Made by a program: the position numbers and the translations under genes | The notes under the pieces: model-generated | What the model saw: the letters and a program-made list of their open reading frames with translations, nothing else | Told to the model about the DNA's origin: nothing | Databases searched by the model: none | Assembly: GCA_005883305.1 (NCBI GenBank) | Contig: VBAC01000001.1 | Span: forward strand, 992,001-1,056,000 | Source: Alphaproteobacteria bacterium | GTDB lineage: Bacteria > Pseudomonadota > Alphaproteobacteria > Sphingomonadales > Sphingomonadaceae | DNA: 64,000 nucleotides | Direction of reading: 5' to 3' | Part shown: positions 42,198 through 53,540 of the stretch, piece by piece | Layout: each line of letters begins with the position of its first letter | Position numbering within the stretch: position 1 is the stretch's first letter

Positions 42198-43267
42198 CAG
42201 TAGCTCCCCACCAGCACGTCGGTGTGGAGCTCGGCGGCCTCGGGCTCTGGCGCCTGCTCTGCGAAGTCGGCGGCCTCGACGACGATCTTCTTGATCTCGT
42301 TGTCGATCGCCTTGAGGTCCTCCTCTTTCGCCCCGGCCTTCTCCAGCTCGCGCTTCACAGCCTCGATCGGATCGGACTTGTCGCGCACCGCCTGCACCTC
42401 CTCGCGGGAACGATATTTGGCCGGGTCGGACATCGAATGGCCGCGATAGCGGTAGGTCTTGAGCTCGAGCAGGATCGGTCCCTTGCCGCCCCGCACCCAC
42501 TCCAGCGCGGTCTCGGCCGCGCCGCGCACGGCGAGCACGTCCATCCCGTCGACCTGAAGGCCGTTGATCCGGAAGCTCTCGCCCCGCTTGTAGAGCTGGT
42601 CTTCGGCCGAGGAACGGTTGACCGAGGTGCCCATCGCATATTGGTTGTTCTCGATCACGAAGATGATCGGAAGCTTCCACAGCTCGGCCATGTTGAAGCT
42701 TTCGTAGACCTGGCCCTGGTTGGCCGCGCCGTCGCCGAAATAAGCGAGGCACACGCCGCCGTCGCCCGAATATTTGTGGCCGAAGGCGAGGCCGGTGCCG
42801 AGGCTCACCTGCGCGCCGACGATGCCGTGCCCGCCGTAGAATTTGTGATCGGTCGAGAACATGTGCATCGAGCCGCCCTTGCCGCGCGAGATGCCCGCGG
42901 CGCGGCCGGTCAGCTCGGCCATGATGATCTTGGGATCGATGCCGTAAGCGAGCATGTGGCCATGGTCGCGATAGCCGGTGATGACGCTGTCCTTGCCCGG
43001 CTCGAGCGCGGATTGAAGCCCGACCGCGACCGCCTCCTGGCCGATATAAAGGTGGCAGAAGCCGCCGATCAGGCCGAGGCCGTAGAGCTGGCCGGCACGC
43101 TCCTCGAAGCGGCGGATCAGCAGCATCTGCTTGTAATAATCGAGCAGCTCTTGCCTGGAGGCCTGGTAGCGCCTGGGCTCAGGCGGACGCTCTCGGTTGG
43201 GGGTCTGAGGCGGCGCCGGAGCGTCTGCTTTCTTCACGGCGCCCTTCGGCGCGGCTGCCCTGGCCAT
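42197..43267 (-). CDS. pdhA: Pyruvate dehydrogenase E1 alpha subunit
   Basis: The 356-residue protein binds thiamine diphosphate through the [15 protein letters not shown] motif. The loop [19 protein letters not shown] matches the segment with regulatory serines in mitochondrial homologues. The N-terminal 35 residues are Ala/Pro/Lys-rich and probably disordered. It is the first of the two E1 genes, after ftsB and eno on the same strand. The E2/E3 genes are not in the window. Confidence 0.96.
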   Translation of the reverse strand: MARAAAPKGAVKKADAPAPPQTPNRERPPEPRRYQASRQELLDYYKQMLLIRRFEERAGQLYGLGLIGGFCHLYIGQEAVAVGLQSALEPGKDSVITGYRDHGHMLAYGIDPKIIMAELTGRAAGISRGKGGSMHMFSTDHKFYGGHGIVGAQVSLGTGLAFGHKYSGDGGVCLAYFGDGAANQGQVYESFNMAELWKLPIIFVIENNQYAMGTSVNRSSAEDQLYKRGESFRINGLQVDGMDVLAVRGAAETALEWVRGGKGPILLELKTYRYRGHSMSDPAKYRSREEVQAVRDKSDPIEAVKRELEKAGAKEEDLKAIDNEIKKIVVEAADFAEQAPEPEAAELHTDVLVGSY

Positions 43268-43414
43268 TCCCGGCCTTCTCCTCTTGTCGCTTGGCTCGCG
43301 GCTCTATGACGGCAAACGCGGGAGGGCGCAACGGGTGCCGCGGGGAGACCGGTGCGCCGTCAAGCATACCCTCTCGGGTGGCGAGGGCTGGAACCAGCTT
43401 GGCAGTCGCGAAGG

Positions 43415-43765
43415 TTAAGGGCGGCGAGCCGTGGCCGGCTGTGCGGAAGGCGCCGGATCCATCGGAATGATCACCTCGTCGGGCCTCACATAGCCCAGCT
43501 GGCTGCGCACCAGTTCGTCGGCGAGGTCGGGATCGGCATGGGCCGGATCGAGCAGCGCCGAGCGGTGCGCAAGCCGCGCCTTTTCGGCCTCGAGCTGCGC
43601 AAGCCGCGCGCCTCGCTCGGCCCGGGCATGGCGATAATCGCCCCAGGCCAGCACGCCATTTTCGCCGACCACGGCTGCGCCCAGGAAGTAGGCGATGACC
43701 AGCATTCCGGCCGCGGGCCAAGCCGCCCGCCGGATAAGAATCAAAGGATTGCGCCCCACCGTCAT
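43415..43765 (-). CDS. ftsB: FtsB/DivIC-family septum formation protein
   Basis: The 116-residue bitopic protein has one N-terminal membrane helix (AAGMLVIAYFLGAAVVG). A coiled-coil segment (RAERGARLAQLEAEKARL) is followed by the conserved end-of-coil block DPDLADELVRSQLGYVRPDEVIIPM. It would bridge FtsQ and FtsL in the divisome. The position between eno and pdhA is standard in alphaproteobacteria. Confidence 0.88.
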   Translation of the reverse strand: MTVGRNPLILIRRAAWPAAGMLVIAYFLGAAVVGENGVLAWGDYRHARAERGARLAQLEAEKARLAHRSALLDPAHADPDLADELVRSQLGYVRPDEVIIPMDPAPSAQPATARRP

Positions 43766-43846
43766 CGAGCGGTCACAGAATCAGCAAAGGCGAAAGGAAT
43801 CAAGCCCTTTGCGGAGATACCCACAAAAATACGGCAGATCGTGGGA

Positions 43847-45148
<1,302 letters not shown>

Positions 45149-45219
45149 TTATGGTCTATGGGGGCTGAGGGTCGCATATCGGCCCGCCGCCAGACGCGCA
45201 ACTTTCCCGGCCGGGGCCC

Positions 45220-45245
45220 GGAACGGATCGCGCGAGACGGGTGTT
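45220..45245 (+). promoter_or_regulatory. Candidate EcfG-type general stress promoter
   Basis: GGAAC at 45220-45224 is followed after 17 bp by TGTT at 45242-45245, close to the alphaproteobacterial EcfG consensus GGAAC-N16/17-CGTT. It lies 45 bp before the start of a four-gene membrane stress operon. Between the two is a hairpin with a 7-bp stem (GGATGGG/CCCATCC, about 45248-45270) in the leader. Confidence 0.5.
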
Positions 45246-45289
45246 CTGGATGGGCACGTTTCACCCATCCGCAGCAGTGGAGATTAGCC

Positions 45290-45826
45290 ATGCCCCCTCG
45301 TCAACCCGCACTACCCGAAGGCACCGATCACGTCGTCCAGGGCGCCTCGGGATCAAGCAAAGCCGGCGCCGGCAATGGCGGCGGCTCGGGCAATGGCGGC
45401 TTCGTCGCCACCGCCGACGACGCGAAGGGCACCGACCGCCTCGTCAATCAGGTGCGCGATCACGTGACCAGCCTTCGCGGCACCGCGACGGACCGCCTGC
45501 GCGGCTTCGCCGACGGCGGCAAGGGCCGCGCCGCAGGCCTGCTCGACGAATTCAGCGAAGTGATCAAGGATGCCGCACGCTCGGTCGACGAGCGGCTCGG
45601 CGAGGATTACGGCCGCTACGCTCACCGGGCCGCCGACGCGGTCGCCGGATTCTCGGGCCGAGTCCGCGACAAGAGCGTCGACGATCTGCTCGACGACACG
45701 CGCGATTTCGTGCGCAAAAGCCCGGCGGTGGCGATCGGCATCGCCGCGGTCGCCGGCTTCGCCCTGATGCGGGTGATCAAGACCGGCCTCGACGACGCAC
45801 GCGGCGGACGCGGCGGCAAGGGCTGA
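45290..45826 (+). CDS. ElaB/YqjD-like (DUF883-type) membrane-anchored protein
   Basis: The 178-residue protein starts at ATG 45290, seven bases after GGAG. A Gly/Ser/Asn-rich N-terminus precedes long amphipathic helices (about residues 45-140). A C-terminal membrane segment, SPAVAIGIAAVAGFALMRVI, follows, as in ElaB/YqjD proteins that tether ribosomes or membranes in stationary phase. It is the first gene of a four-gene run and lies just after a possible stress promoter. The assignment is by architecture only. Confidence 0.65.
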   Translation: MPPRQPALPEGTDHVVQGASGSSKAGAGNGGGSGNGGFVATADDAKGTDRLVNQVRDHVTSLRGTATDRLRGFADGGKGRAAGLLDEFSEVIKDAARSVDERLGEDYGRYAHRAADAVAGFSGRVRDKSVDDLLDDTRDFVRKSPAVAIGIAAVAGFALMRVIKTGLDDARGGRGGKG

Positions 45827-45828
45827 GC

Positions 45829-46209
45829 TTGGACGGGCCGGCCGGCGATCCCCGCGACGAATCGATCAGCGACCTGTTCGGGCGTCTGATCGACGACGGC
45901 AAGGCCTATGCGCGGGCCGAGATCGACCTTTGCCGGGAAATCGCGGTCCACCGCGCCGGCCGCGCGCGCAGCGGCATGGTGCTGCTGGGCGCGGGCGCCG
46001 CCCTGTTGCTCGCCGCGCTCATCGCGCTGACGCTCGGCGCGGTGCTCGGCCTCGCCGCGCTCACCGGCCCGCTCCTCGCGGGGCTGATCCTCGCGGCGGC
46101 GCTGGCTCTGGTCGCCTTCCTGCTGATCCGCTCCGGCGCGGCGGGCCTCAAGGCGCTGAGCGGCAGCGAGGAGGAAGCGGCTGCCCGCAAGCGCGGAGAG
46201 ACGTCATGA
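45829..46209 (+). CDS. Holin-X/YqjE-like membrane protein
   Basis: The 126-residue protein starts at TTG 45829, two bases after the previous stop. The N-terminal helix DESISDLFGRLIDDGKAYAR leads to two membrane helices (VLLGAGAALLLAALIALTLG and LLAGLILAAALALVAFLLI). This topology matches the phage_holin_3_6/YqjE family, which despite its name is usually a chromosomal stress-related protein. Its stop overlaps the next ATG start by 4 bp. Confidence 0.72.
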   Translation: MDGPAGDPRDESISDLFGRLIDDGKAYARAEIDLCREIAVHRAGRARSGMVLLGAGAALLLAALIALTLGAVLGLAALTGPLLAGLILAAALALVAFLLIRSGAAGLKALSGSEEEAAARKRGETS

Positions 46210-46604
46210 GCGCCGAGCGCGTCGAGCAGGCGAGCCGCAAGGTCAGGGAAGCGCGCGCGCGTCTCGACAGCACGATCGGCGCGCTCCAGCACCGGATGAA
46301 GCCGGCCAACCTCGCCGGCGAAGCCTGGGACGGGGTCAAGGGCAAGAGCGCCGACCTCGCCGAAGGCGCGCTCGACGCGACGAAGAAGCATCCCGCGGCT
46401 GTCGCGGCCGTGCTCGGCGCGCTCGGCCTGTTCCTCGCCCGCGAGCCGATCAGGCGGGGTATCGGCAAGCTCGTTTCGGGCGACGAAGGCGAGGAAGAAG
46501 GCGAGGAATTGATCACCACCCGGATCGAAACCGCGAGTGACAGGTTCAACGTCCTGGAGCCGGTATCCGGCAAGAAAGTAAAGTTGAGAGAAGGAGTAGG
46601 TTGA
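46206..46604 (+). CDS. DUF3618-family protein
   Basis: The 132-residue protein starts MSAERVEQASRKVREAR. The N-terminal block RVEQASRKVREARARLDSTI is the DUF3618 signature and predicts a coiled coil. A single membrane segment, HPAAVAAVLGALGLFLA, and an acidic cytoplasmic tail (GDEGEEEGEELITTR) follow. It overlaps the holin-like gene by 4 bp and shares one base with the next start. It is probably part of one membrane-associated assembly with its neighbours. Confidence 0.75.
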   Translation: MSAERVEQASRKVREARARLDSTIGALQHRMKPANLAGEAWDGVKGKSADLAEGALDATKKHPAAVAAVLGALGLFLAREPIRRGIGKLVSGDEGEEEGEELITTRIETASDRFNVLEPVSGKKVKLREGVG

Positions 46605-47020
46605 TGCCCCCTCGGTCGGACAAGCCCGAATCCCCCCAGGCGGGCCGGCCCCGCAACCGGGCCGCCGGTGCGCTCGATGCGGCGCGCGAGCGGACCGCCA
46701 CCGCTTATGAGACGGCGCGCACCCGCGCGGCCGACGCCACTCGCCAGGCCGGCGAGCAACTCGCCGTCTATCCGGTGGCCGCCGTCGTCGGCGGGTTCGC
46801 CGTCGGCGCCCTGCTCGCCACGCTCCTGCCGCGCAGCGAGCGCGAGGAGCAACTGCTCGGCACGACCGGGCGCCGCCTGACCGGCGCGGCGCGCGACGCC
46901 GTGCAGAAGGGCCTCGACGCGGGCCGCGACCAGATCGACGAAATCCGCGCCCGCGCGGCGCAGAAGGTCGGCGAGGCCGTGACCGAGGCGGTCACCGAAG
47001 CGGTCACCGGCAAGTCCTGA
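46604..47020 (+). CDS. Single-pass membrane protein of the stress operon
   Basis: The 138-residue protein starts at ATG 46604 with a clear AAGGAG site nine bases upstream. Ala/Arg-rich helices flank one hydrophobic segment (YPVAAVVGGFAVGALLATLL), a pattern again like ElaB/YqjD. The C-terminus carries a short AVTEAVTEAVTGKS repeat. It closes the four-gene unit. The function is unknown. Confidence 0.65.
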   Translation: MPPRSDKPESPQAGRPRNRAAGALDAARERTATAYETARTRAADATRQAGEQLAVYPVAAVVGGFAVGALLATLLPRSEREEQLLGTTGRRLTGAARDAVQKGLDAGRDQIDEIRARAAQKVGEAVTEAVTEAVTGKS

Positions 47021-47067
47021 GCGCTTGGGTTGCGCGTGATCCCGCCCTCCCCTAGGCGGTCGGCGTC

Positions 47068-47289
47068 ATGAGCAAATTGCACTTCGTGTTCGGCGGCCGC
47101 GTCAAGGATCCGCGCGGCCTCGATTTCGACCTGTCGACGGTCGAGATGGTCGGCCTCTACCCCGATTATGCCAGCGCGCTCGACGCCTGGCGCGGCAAGG
47201 CCCAGCGGACGGTGGACGACGCCGAGATGAAATATGTCGTCGTCCACCTCCACCGGCTGCTCGAGCCGGATGAGGCGCCGAAGTCTTGA
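47068..47289 (+). CDS. DUF4170 family protein
   Basis: The 73-residue protein starts at ATG 47068. The HFVFGGRVKDPRGLDF start and the KYVVVHLHRLLEPDE end are the family blocks, common in alphaproteobacteria. It is cytoplasmic and of unknown function. It lies 47 bp after the stress operon and could be read from the same transcript. Confidence 0.85.
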   Translation: MSKLHFVFGGRVKDPRGLDFDLSTVEMVGLYPDYASALDAWRGKAQRTVDDAEMKYVVVHLHRLLEPDEAPKS

Positions 47290-47321
47290 AGCGCTTCCCC
47301 TTGAGGGGGAGGGCCATAGGC

Positions 47322-47978
47322 TCAAGCCTTGCGGTAGCGAAACAGCAGCAGGGGATTGGCGAGGATCAGTCCGACCAGAAAGCCGCCGACATGCGCGGCG
47401 ACGGCAAGGCTCATCGCGCTGCCGCCGATCATGCCGCCCTGAAGGATGATGCCGAGCATCAGGCTGAGGCCGATCCACGCCGCGAGCAGCCACAGGGCGT
47501 TGAGCAGGAGCGCCAGGCGCGGGCTGGCGACCTTCACCTTGTTGCGGCCGAACAGCATCGCATAGGCTCCGAGCACCGAGGAGATCGCGCCGCTCGCCCC
47601 AACCATTGGGACGAGTGCCGAAGGATCGGCGAAATATTGCGCCGTCGCGGCTCCATAGGCGCCGAGCAGGTAGATGATCGCAAAGTTGATGCGGCCGAGC
47701 ACCGCCTCGACCGGCCGGCCGCAAAAGACCAGCATCACCATGTTGAAGAGGATATGTATCAGGTTCGCGTGGACCAGGGTCGCAGTCAGCGGCGTGATCC
47801 AGAATGGCGCCAGACCGACGTCCCGACCGATGAAGGCAAGGCGTCTCGGGATGAACCCGCCCCACACGGCCGCCTCGGCATTGAGCTGCAGCACCGCCAC
47901 CGCAAGCCAGGCAAGGCTCGTCACCGCGACGACGGCGAGCGTCACGCGGGCCTTCGACCAGCTGTCAGGCGGGCGCAT
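47322..47978 (-). CDS. Rhomboid-family intramembrane serine protease
   Basis: The 218-residue protein has six hydrophobic helices. Catalytic Ser is in the VGASGAISSVLGAY helix, His in the AVAAHVGGFLVG helix, and the HANLIHILFNM helix gives the conserved His/Asn that stabilises the oxyanion. It cleaves membrane-spanning substrates, which are unknown here. The start at MRPPDSWSKAR (47978) was chosen because the longer frame runs antisense into greA. Confidence 0.9.
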   Translation of the reverse strand: MRPPDSWSKARVTLAVVAVTSLAWLAVAVLQLNAEAAVWGGFIPRRLAFIGRDVGLAPFWITPLTATLVHANLIHILFNMVMLVFCGRPVEAVLGRINFAIIYLLGAYGAATAQYFADPSALVPMVGASGAISSVLGAYAMLFGRNKVKVASPRLALLLNALWLLAAWIGLSLMLGIILQGGMIGGSAMSLAVAAHVGGFLVGLILANPLLLFRYRKA

Positions 47979-48064
47979 TCGTCCGTTCCTCAGAAGCAGC
48001 GTGCGGAAAAGTGGGAACCGGTTTTCCGCGCCAGCGATGCGACATAAAAACCTGGTCGGGCGGC

Positions 48065-48544
48065 TCAGATGAACTCGATCTTCTTGATCTCGTAATATTT
48101 GTCGCCGGAAGGCGCGGAGAATTCGACCTCCTCGCCCTTCGAACGGCCGATCAGCGCGCGGCCGAGCGGCGAGGCGTAGCTGATACGACCGGATTTGGCG
48201 TCCGCCTCGGTCTCGCCGACGATCTGGTATTTGATCTTGTTCTCGTTCTCGTCGAGCAGGTGCACGGTGGCTCCGAAGACCACCTTGTCCCCCGACAAGC
48301 TCGTCGGGTCGATCACCATCGCCCGGCTGATCCGGTCCTCGAGATCGGCGATCGTCGCTTCGACCTGGCCCTGGCGCTCCTTGGCGGCGTGATATTCGGC
48401 ATTCTCCGAAAGGTCGCCATGGCCGCGCGCTTCCTCGATCGCGTCGATGATCGACGGACGCTCGACCGTTTTCAGGTGACGCAGATCGGTCTGGAGCTTT
48501 TCGTAGCCCTCCGCCAGCATCGGCAGCTTGTCGACCGTCGCCAT
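48065..48544 (-). CDS. greA: Transcription elongation factor GreA
   Basis: It restarts backtracked RNA polymerase by stimulating transcript cleavage. The 159 residues form an N-terminal coiled coil whose tip carries the acidic [15 protein letters not shown] motif. The C-terminal domain contains [16 protein letters not shown]. It is 83 bp downstream of carB on the same strand, the common alphaproteobacterial order carAB-greA. Confidence 0.95.
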   Translation of the reverse strand: MATVDKLPMLAEGYEKLQTDLRHLKTVERPSIIDAIEEARGHGDLSENAEYHAAKERQGQVEATIADLEDRISRAMVIDPTSLSGDKVVFGATVHLLDENENKIKYQIVGETEADAKSGRISYASPLGRALIGRSKGEEVEFSAPSGDKYYEIKKIEFI

Positions 48545-48627
48545 TCACTCACGCCTTTCGTTCCAAAAACTGTTTGCAGCGACGCTGCTTCACGCAGCGC
48601 CTGATCTCGGCTTCGATTGTCGCGGGA

Positions 48628-51600
48628 TCATGCTCTGGAGGCGGAATAATAGTCCTGGAGCGCGCGTACTTCAAGGCCATGGTCCTTGAGCACCCCGATC
48701 GAGCGGGCGACTGCAGCACTCGACGCCGCGGTCGTGAAATAGGGAATCTTCTGCTGAACGGCCGAAGCGCGGATCGAGGCGGAATCCTTGTGGCTCTGCC
48801 AGCCTTCGGTGGTGTTGAAGATGATGTGGACGCCGCCATCCTTGATCCGGTCGACGATATGCGGCCGCCCCTGCGCCACCTTGTTGACCCGCTCGACCGC
48901 CAGCCCCTCGTCCTGCAGATAGTCCGCGGTGCCCCCGGTTGCGATCACGCCGAAGCCAAGGCCGATCAGCGCTCGCACCGCGGGCACCACGATCGGCTTG
49001 TCGCCGTCCTTGACGGAGACGAAGAGGCAGCCGGAAACCGGAAGATCGAGGCCCGCGCCCTGCTGCGATTTGAGGAATGCTGTGGGGAAATCGCGCGCTA
49101 TTCCCATCACTTCCCCGGTCGATTTCATCTCCGGTGAGAGAACCGGGTCTGTCCCGGGAAAGCGGGCGAAGGGAAACACCGCTTCCTTGACCGCGATATG
49201 GGCGACGTTCCTGTCGATCGGCGGAAGATCGGCAAGCTTTTCGCCCGCCATCACCCGCGCCGCGATCTTGGCGATCGGCGTCCCGATCGCCTTGGCGACG
49301 AAGGGGACGGTGCGGCTGGCGCGCGGATTGACCTCGATCAGATAGACGACGTCGTCCTTCACAGCGAACTGCACGTTCATCAGCCCGACGACGCCCAGCG
49401 CCCGGGCCAGCGCATCGGCCTGCCGCTCGATCTCGCCGACGATCTCGTCGGAAAGGCTGTAGGGCGGCAGCGAGCAGGCGCTGTCGCCCGAATGGACTCC
49501 CGCCTCCTCGATATGCTGCATGACTCCGGCGATGACCACGTCGGTGCCGTCGCAGATCGCGTCGACGTCGACCTCGATCGCGTCGCGCAGATATTGGTCG
49601 ATCAGCACCGGGCTGTCGCCCGACACCTGCACCGCGGTGTGGATGTAGTCCTCGAGCTGGACCGCGGAATCGACGATCTCCATCGCCCGCCCGCCGAGCA
49701 CGTAGGAGGGCCGGGTCAGCACCGGATAACCGATCCGCTCCGCGACCTTCAGCGCCTCGTCGCGGCTCCTGGCGATGCCGTTCTTGGGCTGCTTGAGACC
49801 GAGCCGGTCGACCAGCTTGGCGAAGCGTTCGCGGTCCTCGGCGAGGTCGATCGCGTCCGGCGAGGTGCCGAGGATAGGGATGCCGGCATCGTGCAGCGCC
49901 TGGGCCAGCTTCAGCGGAGTCTGCCCGCCGAGCTGGACGATGACGCCATGAAGCGTTCCCCGGCTCTGCTCGACATGGAGGATTTCGAGCACGTCCTCGA
50001 CCGTCAGCGGCTCGAAATAGAGACGGTCGGAGGTGTCGTAATCGGTGCTCACCGTCTCAGGGTTGCAGTTGATCATGACCGTCTCGAAGCCCGCTTCCTT
50101 CAGCGCATAAGCGGCGTGGACGCAGCAATAGTCGAACTCGATCCCCTGCCCGATCCTGTTCGGCCCGCCGCCGAGGATGACGATTTTCTTGCGGTCCGAA
50201 GGCTGGCTCTCGTCCTCGGGCTCGCCGAAGCTCGACGCCTCATAGGTCGAGTACATGTAGGGTGTCTTCGCCTCGAACTCGGCGGCGCAGGTGTCGATCC
50301 GCTTGAATACGGGACGGACTCCAAGCTTATGGCGAAAGCGCCGCACCTCGTCCTCGGTCGTCGCGCCGATCATCGCCTTCACCGCGTCGTGAATCAGCCC
50401 GTGGCCGCGCGCCCTGGTCTTGACCGCGCCGCCGGCGACGTTGGCCGATTTGAGGTTGAGCTCGGCGAGCCGGCGGTCGGAGAAGCCGAGCGCTTTCAGC
50501 CGGCGAATGCCGTCGGCGTCGCGCGGAAGGCCGTCGCGGCAGATCAGGTTTTCCTCCTCGACGAGCGCCGCGATCCGCTCCAGGAACCAGCGGTCGTATC
50601 TGGTGACCGCGTGCACCTCCTCGACCGTCAGGCCCTCGCGCAGGGCCTGGGCGGCGACGAGCAACCGGTCGGGGCTCGGCAGGGCCAGAGCGGCGAGGAT
50701 ATCGTCCCTGGAGGCGCCGTAGAATTCGCGCACGCCGTCGAGGCCGATCAGCCCCGTCTCCAGCCCCCGCAGGGCCTTTTGCAGGCTTTCCTCGAAGCAG
50801 CGGCCGATCGCCATCACCTCGCCGACCGACTTCATCGACGTCGAAAGCAAGGCTTCGGAGCCCTTGAACTTCTCGAAGGCGAAGCGCGGGATCTTGGTCA
50901 CGACATAGTCGATCGTCGGCTCGAACGAGGCGGGCGTCACTCCGGTGATGTCGTTCTGGATCTCGTCGAGCGTGTAGCCGACCGCGAGCTTCGCCGCGAC
51001 CTTGGCGATCGGGAAGCCGGTCGCCTTGGACGCGAGCGCCGAACTGCGGCTGACTCGCGGGTTCATCTCGATCACCGCCAGTCGTCCGTCCTTGGGATCG
51101 ACTGCGAACTGGACGTTGGAACCGCCTGTTTCCACGCCGATTTCGCGCAACACGGCAATGCTCGCGTTGCGCATGATCTGATATTCCTTGTCGGTCAGCG
51201 TCAGCGCCGGGGCGACGGTGATCGAATCGCCCGTATGGATGCCCATCGGGTCGACATTCTCGATGGAGCAGATGATGATCGCATTGTCCGCGCGATCGCG
51301 GACCACCTCCATCTCATATTCCTTCCACCCCAGCACCGATTCCTCGATCAGCACCTCGGTGGTCGGCGAGGCCTCCAGGCCGCCGGCGACAATCTCGGCG
51401 AACTCCTCCCGGTTATAGGCGATGCCCCCGCCGGTGCCGCCGAGAGTGAAGCTCGGCCGGATAATCGCCGGCAGGCCGATCGTATCGAGCGCCGCCATGG
51501 CGTCATCGACGCTGTGGGCGATCGCCGAGCGCGGGCTTTCGAGCCCGATCCGGTCCATCGCCTCGCGGAACTTGAGCCGGTCCTCAGCCATCTCGATCGC

Positions 51601-51963
51601 CTCGGCGTCGGCGCCGATCAGCTTCACCCCATATTTGTCGAGCGTGCCGTCCTTGTAGAGCGCCAGCGCGGTGTTGAGCGCCGTCTGCCCGCCCATCGTC
51701 GGAAGCACCGCGTCGGGCCGCTCCTTGGCGATGATCGCCGCGACATATTCCGGCGTCACCGGCTCGACATAGGTCGCGTCCGCGAGCTCCGGATCGGTCA
51801 TGATTGTGGCCGGATTGGAATTGACGACGATGACCCGATAGCCCTCCTCCTTGAGGGCTTTCACGGCCTGGCTGCCCGAATAATCGAACTCCGCCGCCTG
51901 GCCGATGACGATCGGCCCGGCGCCGATGACGAGTATGGAGGAGATGTCAGTTCGACGTGGCAT
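48628..51963 (-). CDS. carB: Carbamoyl-phosphate synthase large subunit
   Basis: It makes carbamoyl phosphate for arginine and pyrimidines. The 1111 residues comprise two homologous ATP-grasp halves ([51 protein letters not shown]; and [33 protein letters not shown]). A C-terminal allosteric domain ([24 protein letters not shown]) follows. The ATG at 51963 lies within the end of the small lipoprotein gene that separates it from carA. Confidence 0.97.
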   Translation of the reverse strand: MPRRTDISSILVIGAGPIVIGQAAEFDYSGSQAVKALKEEGYRVIVVNSNPATIMTDPELADATYVEPVTPEYVAAIIAKERPDAVLPTMGGQTALNTALALYKDGTLDKYGVKLIGADAEAIEMAEDRLKFREAMDRIGLESPRSAIAHSVDDAMAALDTIGLPAIIRPSFTLGGTGGGIAYNREEFAEIVAGGLEASPTTEVLIEESVLGWKEYEMEVVRDRADNAIIICSIENVDPMGIHTGDSITVAPALTLTDKEYQIMRNASIAVLREIGVETGGSNVQFAVDPKDGRLAVIEMNPRVSRSSALASKATGFPIAKVAAKLAVGYTLDEIQNDITGVTPASFEPTIDYVVTKIPRFAFEKFKGSEALLSTSMKSVGEVMAIGRCFEESLQKALRGLETGLIGLDGVREFYGASRDDILAALALPSPDRLLVAAQALREGLTVEEVHAVTRYDRWFLERIAALVEEENLICRDGLPRDADGIRRLKALGFSDRRLAELNLKSANVAGGAVKTRARGHGLIHDAVKAMIGATTEDEVRRFRHKLGVRPVFKRIDTCAAEFEAKTPYMYSTYEASSFGEPEDESQPSDRKKIVILGGGPNRIGQGIEFDYCCVHAAYALKEAGFETVMINCNPETVSTDYDTSDRLYFEPLTVEDVLEILHVEQSRGTLHGVIVQLGGQTPLKLAQALHDAGIPILGTSPDAIDLAEDRERFAKLVDRLGLKQPKNGIARSRDEALKVAERIGYPVLTRPSYVLGGRAMEIVDSAVQLEDYIHTAVQVSGDSPVLIDQYLRDAIEVDVDAICDGTDVVIAGVMQHIEEAGVHSGDSACSLPPYSLSDEIVGEIERQADALARALGVVGLMNVQFAVKDDVVYLIEVNPRASRTVPFVAKAIGTPIAKIAARVMAGEKLADLPPIDRNVAHIAVKEAVFPFARFPGTDPVLSPEMKSTGEVMGIARDFPTAFLKSQQGAGLDLPVSGCLFVSVKDGDKPIVVPAVRALIGLGFGVIATGGTADYLQDEGLAVERVNKVAQGRPHIVDRIKDGGVHIIFNTTEGWQSHKDSASIRASAVQQKIPYFTTAASSAAVARSIGVLKDHGLEVRALQDYYSASRA

Positions 51964-52243
51964 TGCTAGTCACCGGAGCCTCGTTTCCAACGAAGCCCAT
52001 GCCGGCGCCTCGCCACTCGCCACTTTGTCTTAGTTTGTCGAGCATGCAGTCGACGGCTTCATATCGAGCATTTGCCGGAGGCTGAACGCGCAGCCTTCCG
52101 GAAACCAAGCGCAGCGACGACCGGGGCAATCCACATTCGTCAGTTATGCGCGCAAGCTTGGCTTCGCGCTCTGCCGAACTATCGGCCGACTCCGGGCTTA
52201 CGCACGACGCCGTCATGATTAGGAGAAATGCCGGCCGTATCAC
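51947..52243 (-). CDS. Small predicted lipoprotein between carA and carB
   Basis: The 98-residue protein starts at GTG 52241-52243, overlapping the carA stop by 4 bp (GTGA), and its end overlaps the carB start by 17 bp. The N-terminus [14 protein letters not shown] is a short signal with a lipobox. The mature part has two more Cys residues (TDECGLP, AVDCMLD) and no recognised domain. A weaker-G+C, low-bias sequence than its neighbours suggests a recent insertion. Transcription and translation are coupled to carAB by position. Confidence 0.65.
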   Translation of the reverse strand: MIRPAFLLIMTASCVSPESADSSAEREAKLARITDECGLPRSSLRLVSGRLRVQPPANARYEAVDCMLDKLRQSGEWRGAGMGFVGNEAPVTSNATSN

Positions 52244-53403
52244 CGAAGCTGCTCCACGAACTTCTCGAACAAATACGTGCTGTCCTGTGGCCCCGGGCTC
52301 GCCTCCGGGTGATATTGCACGCTGAACGCCGGCCGGTCGGTCAGTGCGATGCCGCAATTGCTGCCGTCGAACAGGCTGACGTGGGTTTCGCGGACATTGT
52401 CCGGGAGGCTTTCGCGCTCGACCGCGAAGCCGTGGTTCATGCTGGTGATCTCGACCCGGCCGTCTTCCAGCCGCTTGACCGGGTGGTTGGCACCGCGGTG
52501 GCCCTGGTGCATCTTGGTCGTCTTCGCGCCAACGGCCAGGCCGAGGAGCTGGTGGCCAAGGCAGATGCCGAACAAAGGCTTGCCGGTTTCCAGCAGCTGA
52601 CGGATCACCGGCACCGCGTACTCCCCCGTCGCGGCGGGATCGCCGGGGCCGTTGGAGAGGAAGAAGCCGTCGGGTTCGTGGGCCATCACCTCCTCGAAGG
52701 TCGATGTGGCGGGCAGAACGGTCACCCGCGCGCCGGCGTCGGCGAGGTTGCGGAAAATGTTGCGCTTGGAGCCGTAGTCGATCGCCACGACGTGAGGCAG
52801 CGCCTCGTCGTGTGCGCCCTCCTCATAGCCCTCGCCGAGCCGCCACTTTCCGCCCGACCACCGGTACATCTGTCGGCAGGACACCTCTTTCGCGAGGTCC
52901 ATCCCCTCCAGGCCAGGCCAGGCCCGAGCCTTCTCAAGCAGCGCCGCAACATCGAACCGCCCGTCCTCGCGATAGGCGATCACCCCGTTGGGCGCCCCTC
53001 CCGTCCGGATCCTGCGCGTCAGCGCCCTGGTATCCACGCCTGAAATCCCGATCCGCCCGTTCGAGCGCATCCACTCGACGAAGCCCTGCGCCGCGCGGAA
53101 ATTGCTGGGATCGGTCACGTCCTGCCGCACCACGCAGCCCAAAGCGAACGGATTGCCCGCCTCCAGATCCTCGTAATTGGCGCCGACATTGCCGATGTGC
53201 GGGAAGGTGAAGGTGATGATCTGGGCGGCGTAGGAGGGATCGGTCATGATCTCCTGATAGCCGGTCATCGCGGTATTGAAGCAGACCTCGCCGACCGCCT
53301 GCCCTTCCGCGCCGAAGCCCCTGCCCCAGATCGTGCTGCCGTCGGCCAGGACCAATACGCCTGTGGCCCCTTTAGGCGCAGGCGTTCTGGTGGCGTCGGC
53401 CAT
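52240..53403 (-). CDS. carA: Carbamoyl-phosphate synthase small subunit
   Basis: This glutaminase subunit releases ammonia from glutamine for CarB. The 387-residue protein starts at MADATRTPAPKGATG (53403). The N-terminal domain is recognised by FNTAMTGYQEIMTDPSY, the class I amidotransferase by the nucleophile in FGICLGHQLLGLAVG and by the His-Glu pair in VQYHPEASPGP. A longer frame from 53478 has no support. Confidence 0.95.
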   Translation of the reverse strand: MADATRTPAPKGATGVLVLADGSTIWGRGFGAEGQAVGEVCFNTAMTGYQEIMTDPSYAAQIITFTFPHIGNVGANYEDLEAGNPFALGCVVRQDVTDPSNFRAAQGFVEWMRSNGRIGISGVDTRALTRRIRTGGAPNGVIAYREDGRFDVAALLEKARAWPGLEGMDLAKEVSCRQMYRWSGGKWRLGEGYEEGAHDEALPHVVAIDYGSKRNIFRNLADAGARVTVLPATSTFEEVMAHEPDGFFLSNGPGDPAATGEYAVPVIRQLLETGKPLFGICLGHQLLGLAVGAKTTKMHQGHRGANHPVKRLEDGRVEITSMNHGFAVERESLPDNVRETHVSLFDGSNCGIALTDRPAFSVQYHPEASPGPQDSTYLFEKFVEQLR

Positions 53404-53540
53404 GGCGGCGGGCATCCTTGTCGAGATTGGCGATGTCGCTAAGGCTCGTCCGCTAGAGAGGGCGCCGGGCAGCGTCAATCTATTAAAAGGGAGCCCGTGC
53501 GTTTATGCTGGCGGTTTCCCGTTCAGCCCGCACGAGAGCC

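Noticed and set aside
45829-46209. Holin-like gene as evidence of a prophage
   Set aside because: Neighbours are ElaB/YqjD-like and DUF3618 proteins and there is no lysin or phage gene nearby. The family is usually chromosomal.
46960-47020. Short GTCACCGAAGCG-type tandem repeat as a possible CRISPR or satellite
   Set aside because: It encodes AVTEAVTEAVT at the end of a coding sequence, with only two or three units. No CRISPR array is seen anywhere in the window.
49198-51969. 923-codon plus-strand frame opposite carB
   Set aside because: It is antisense to a well-supported carB; long open antisense frames are expected at this G+C content. Arg/Gly/Asp-rich composition with no domain.
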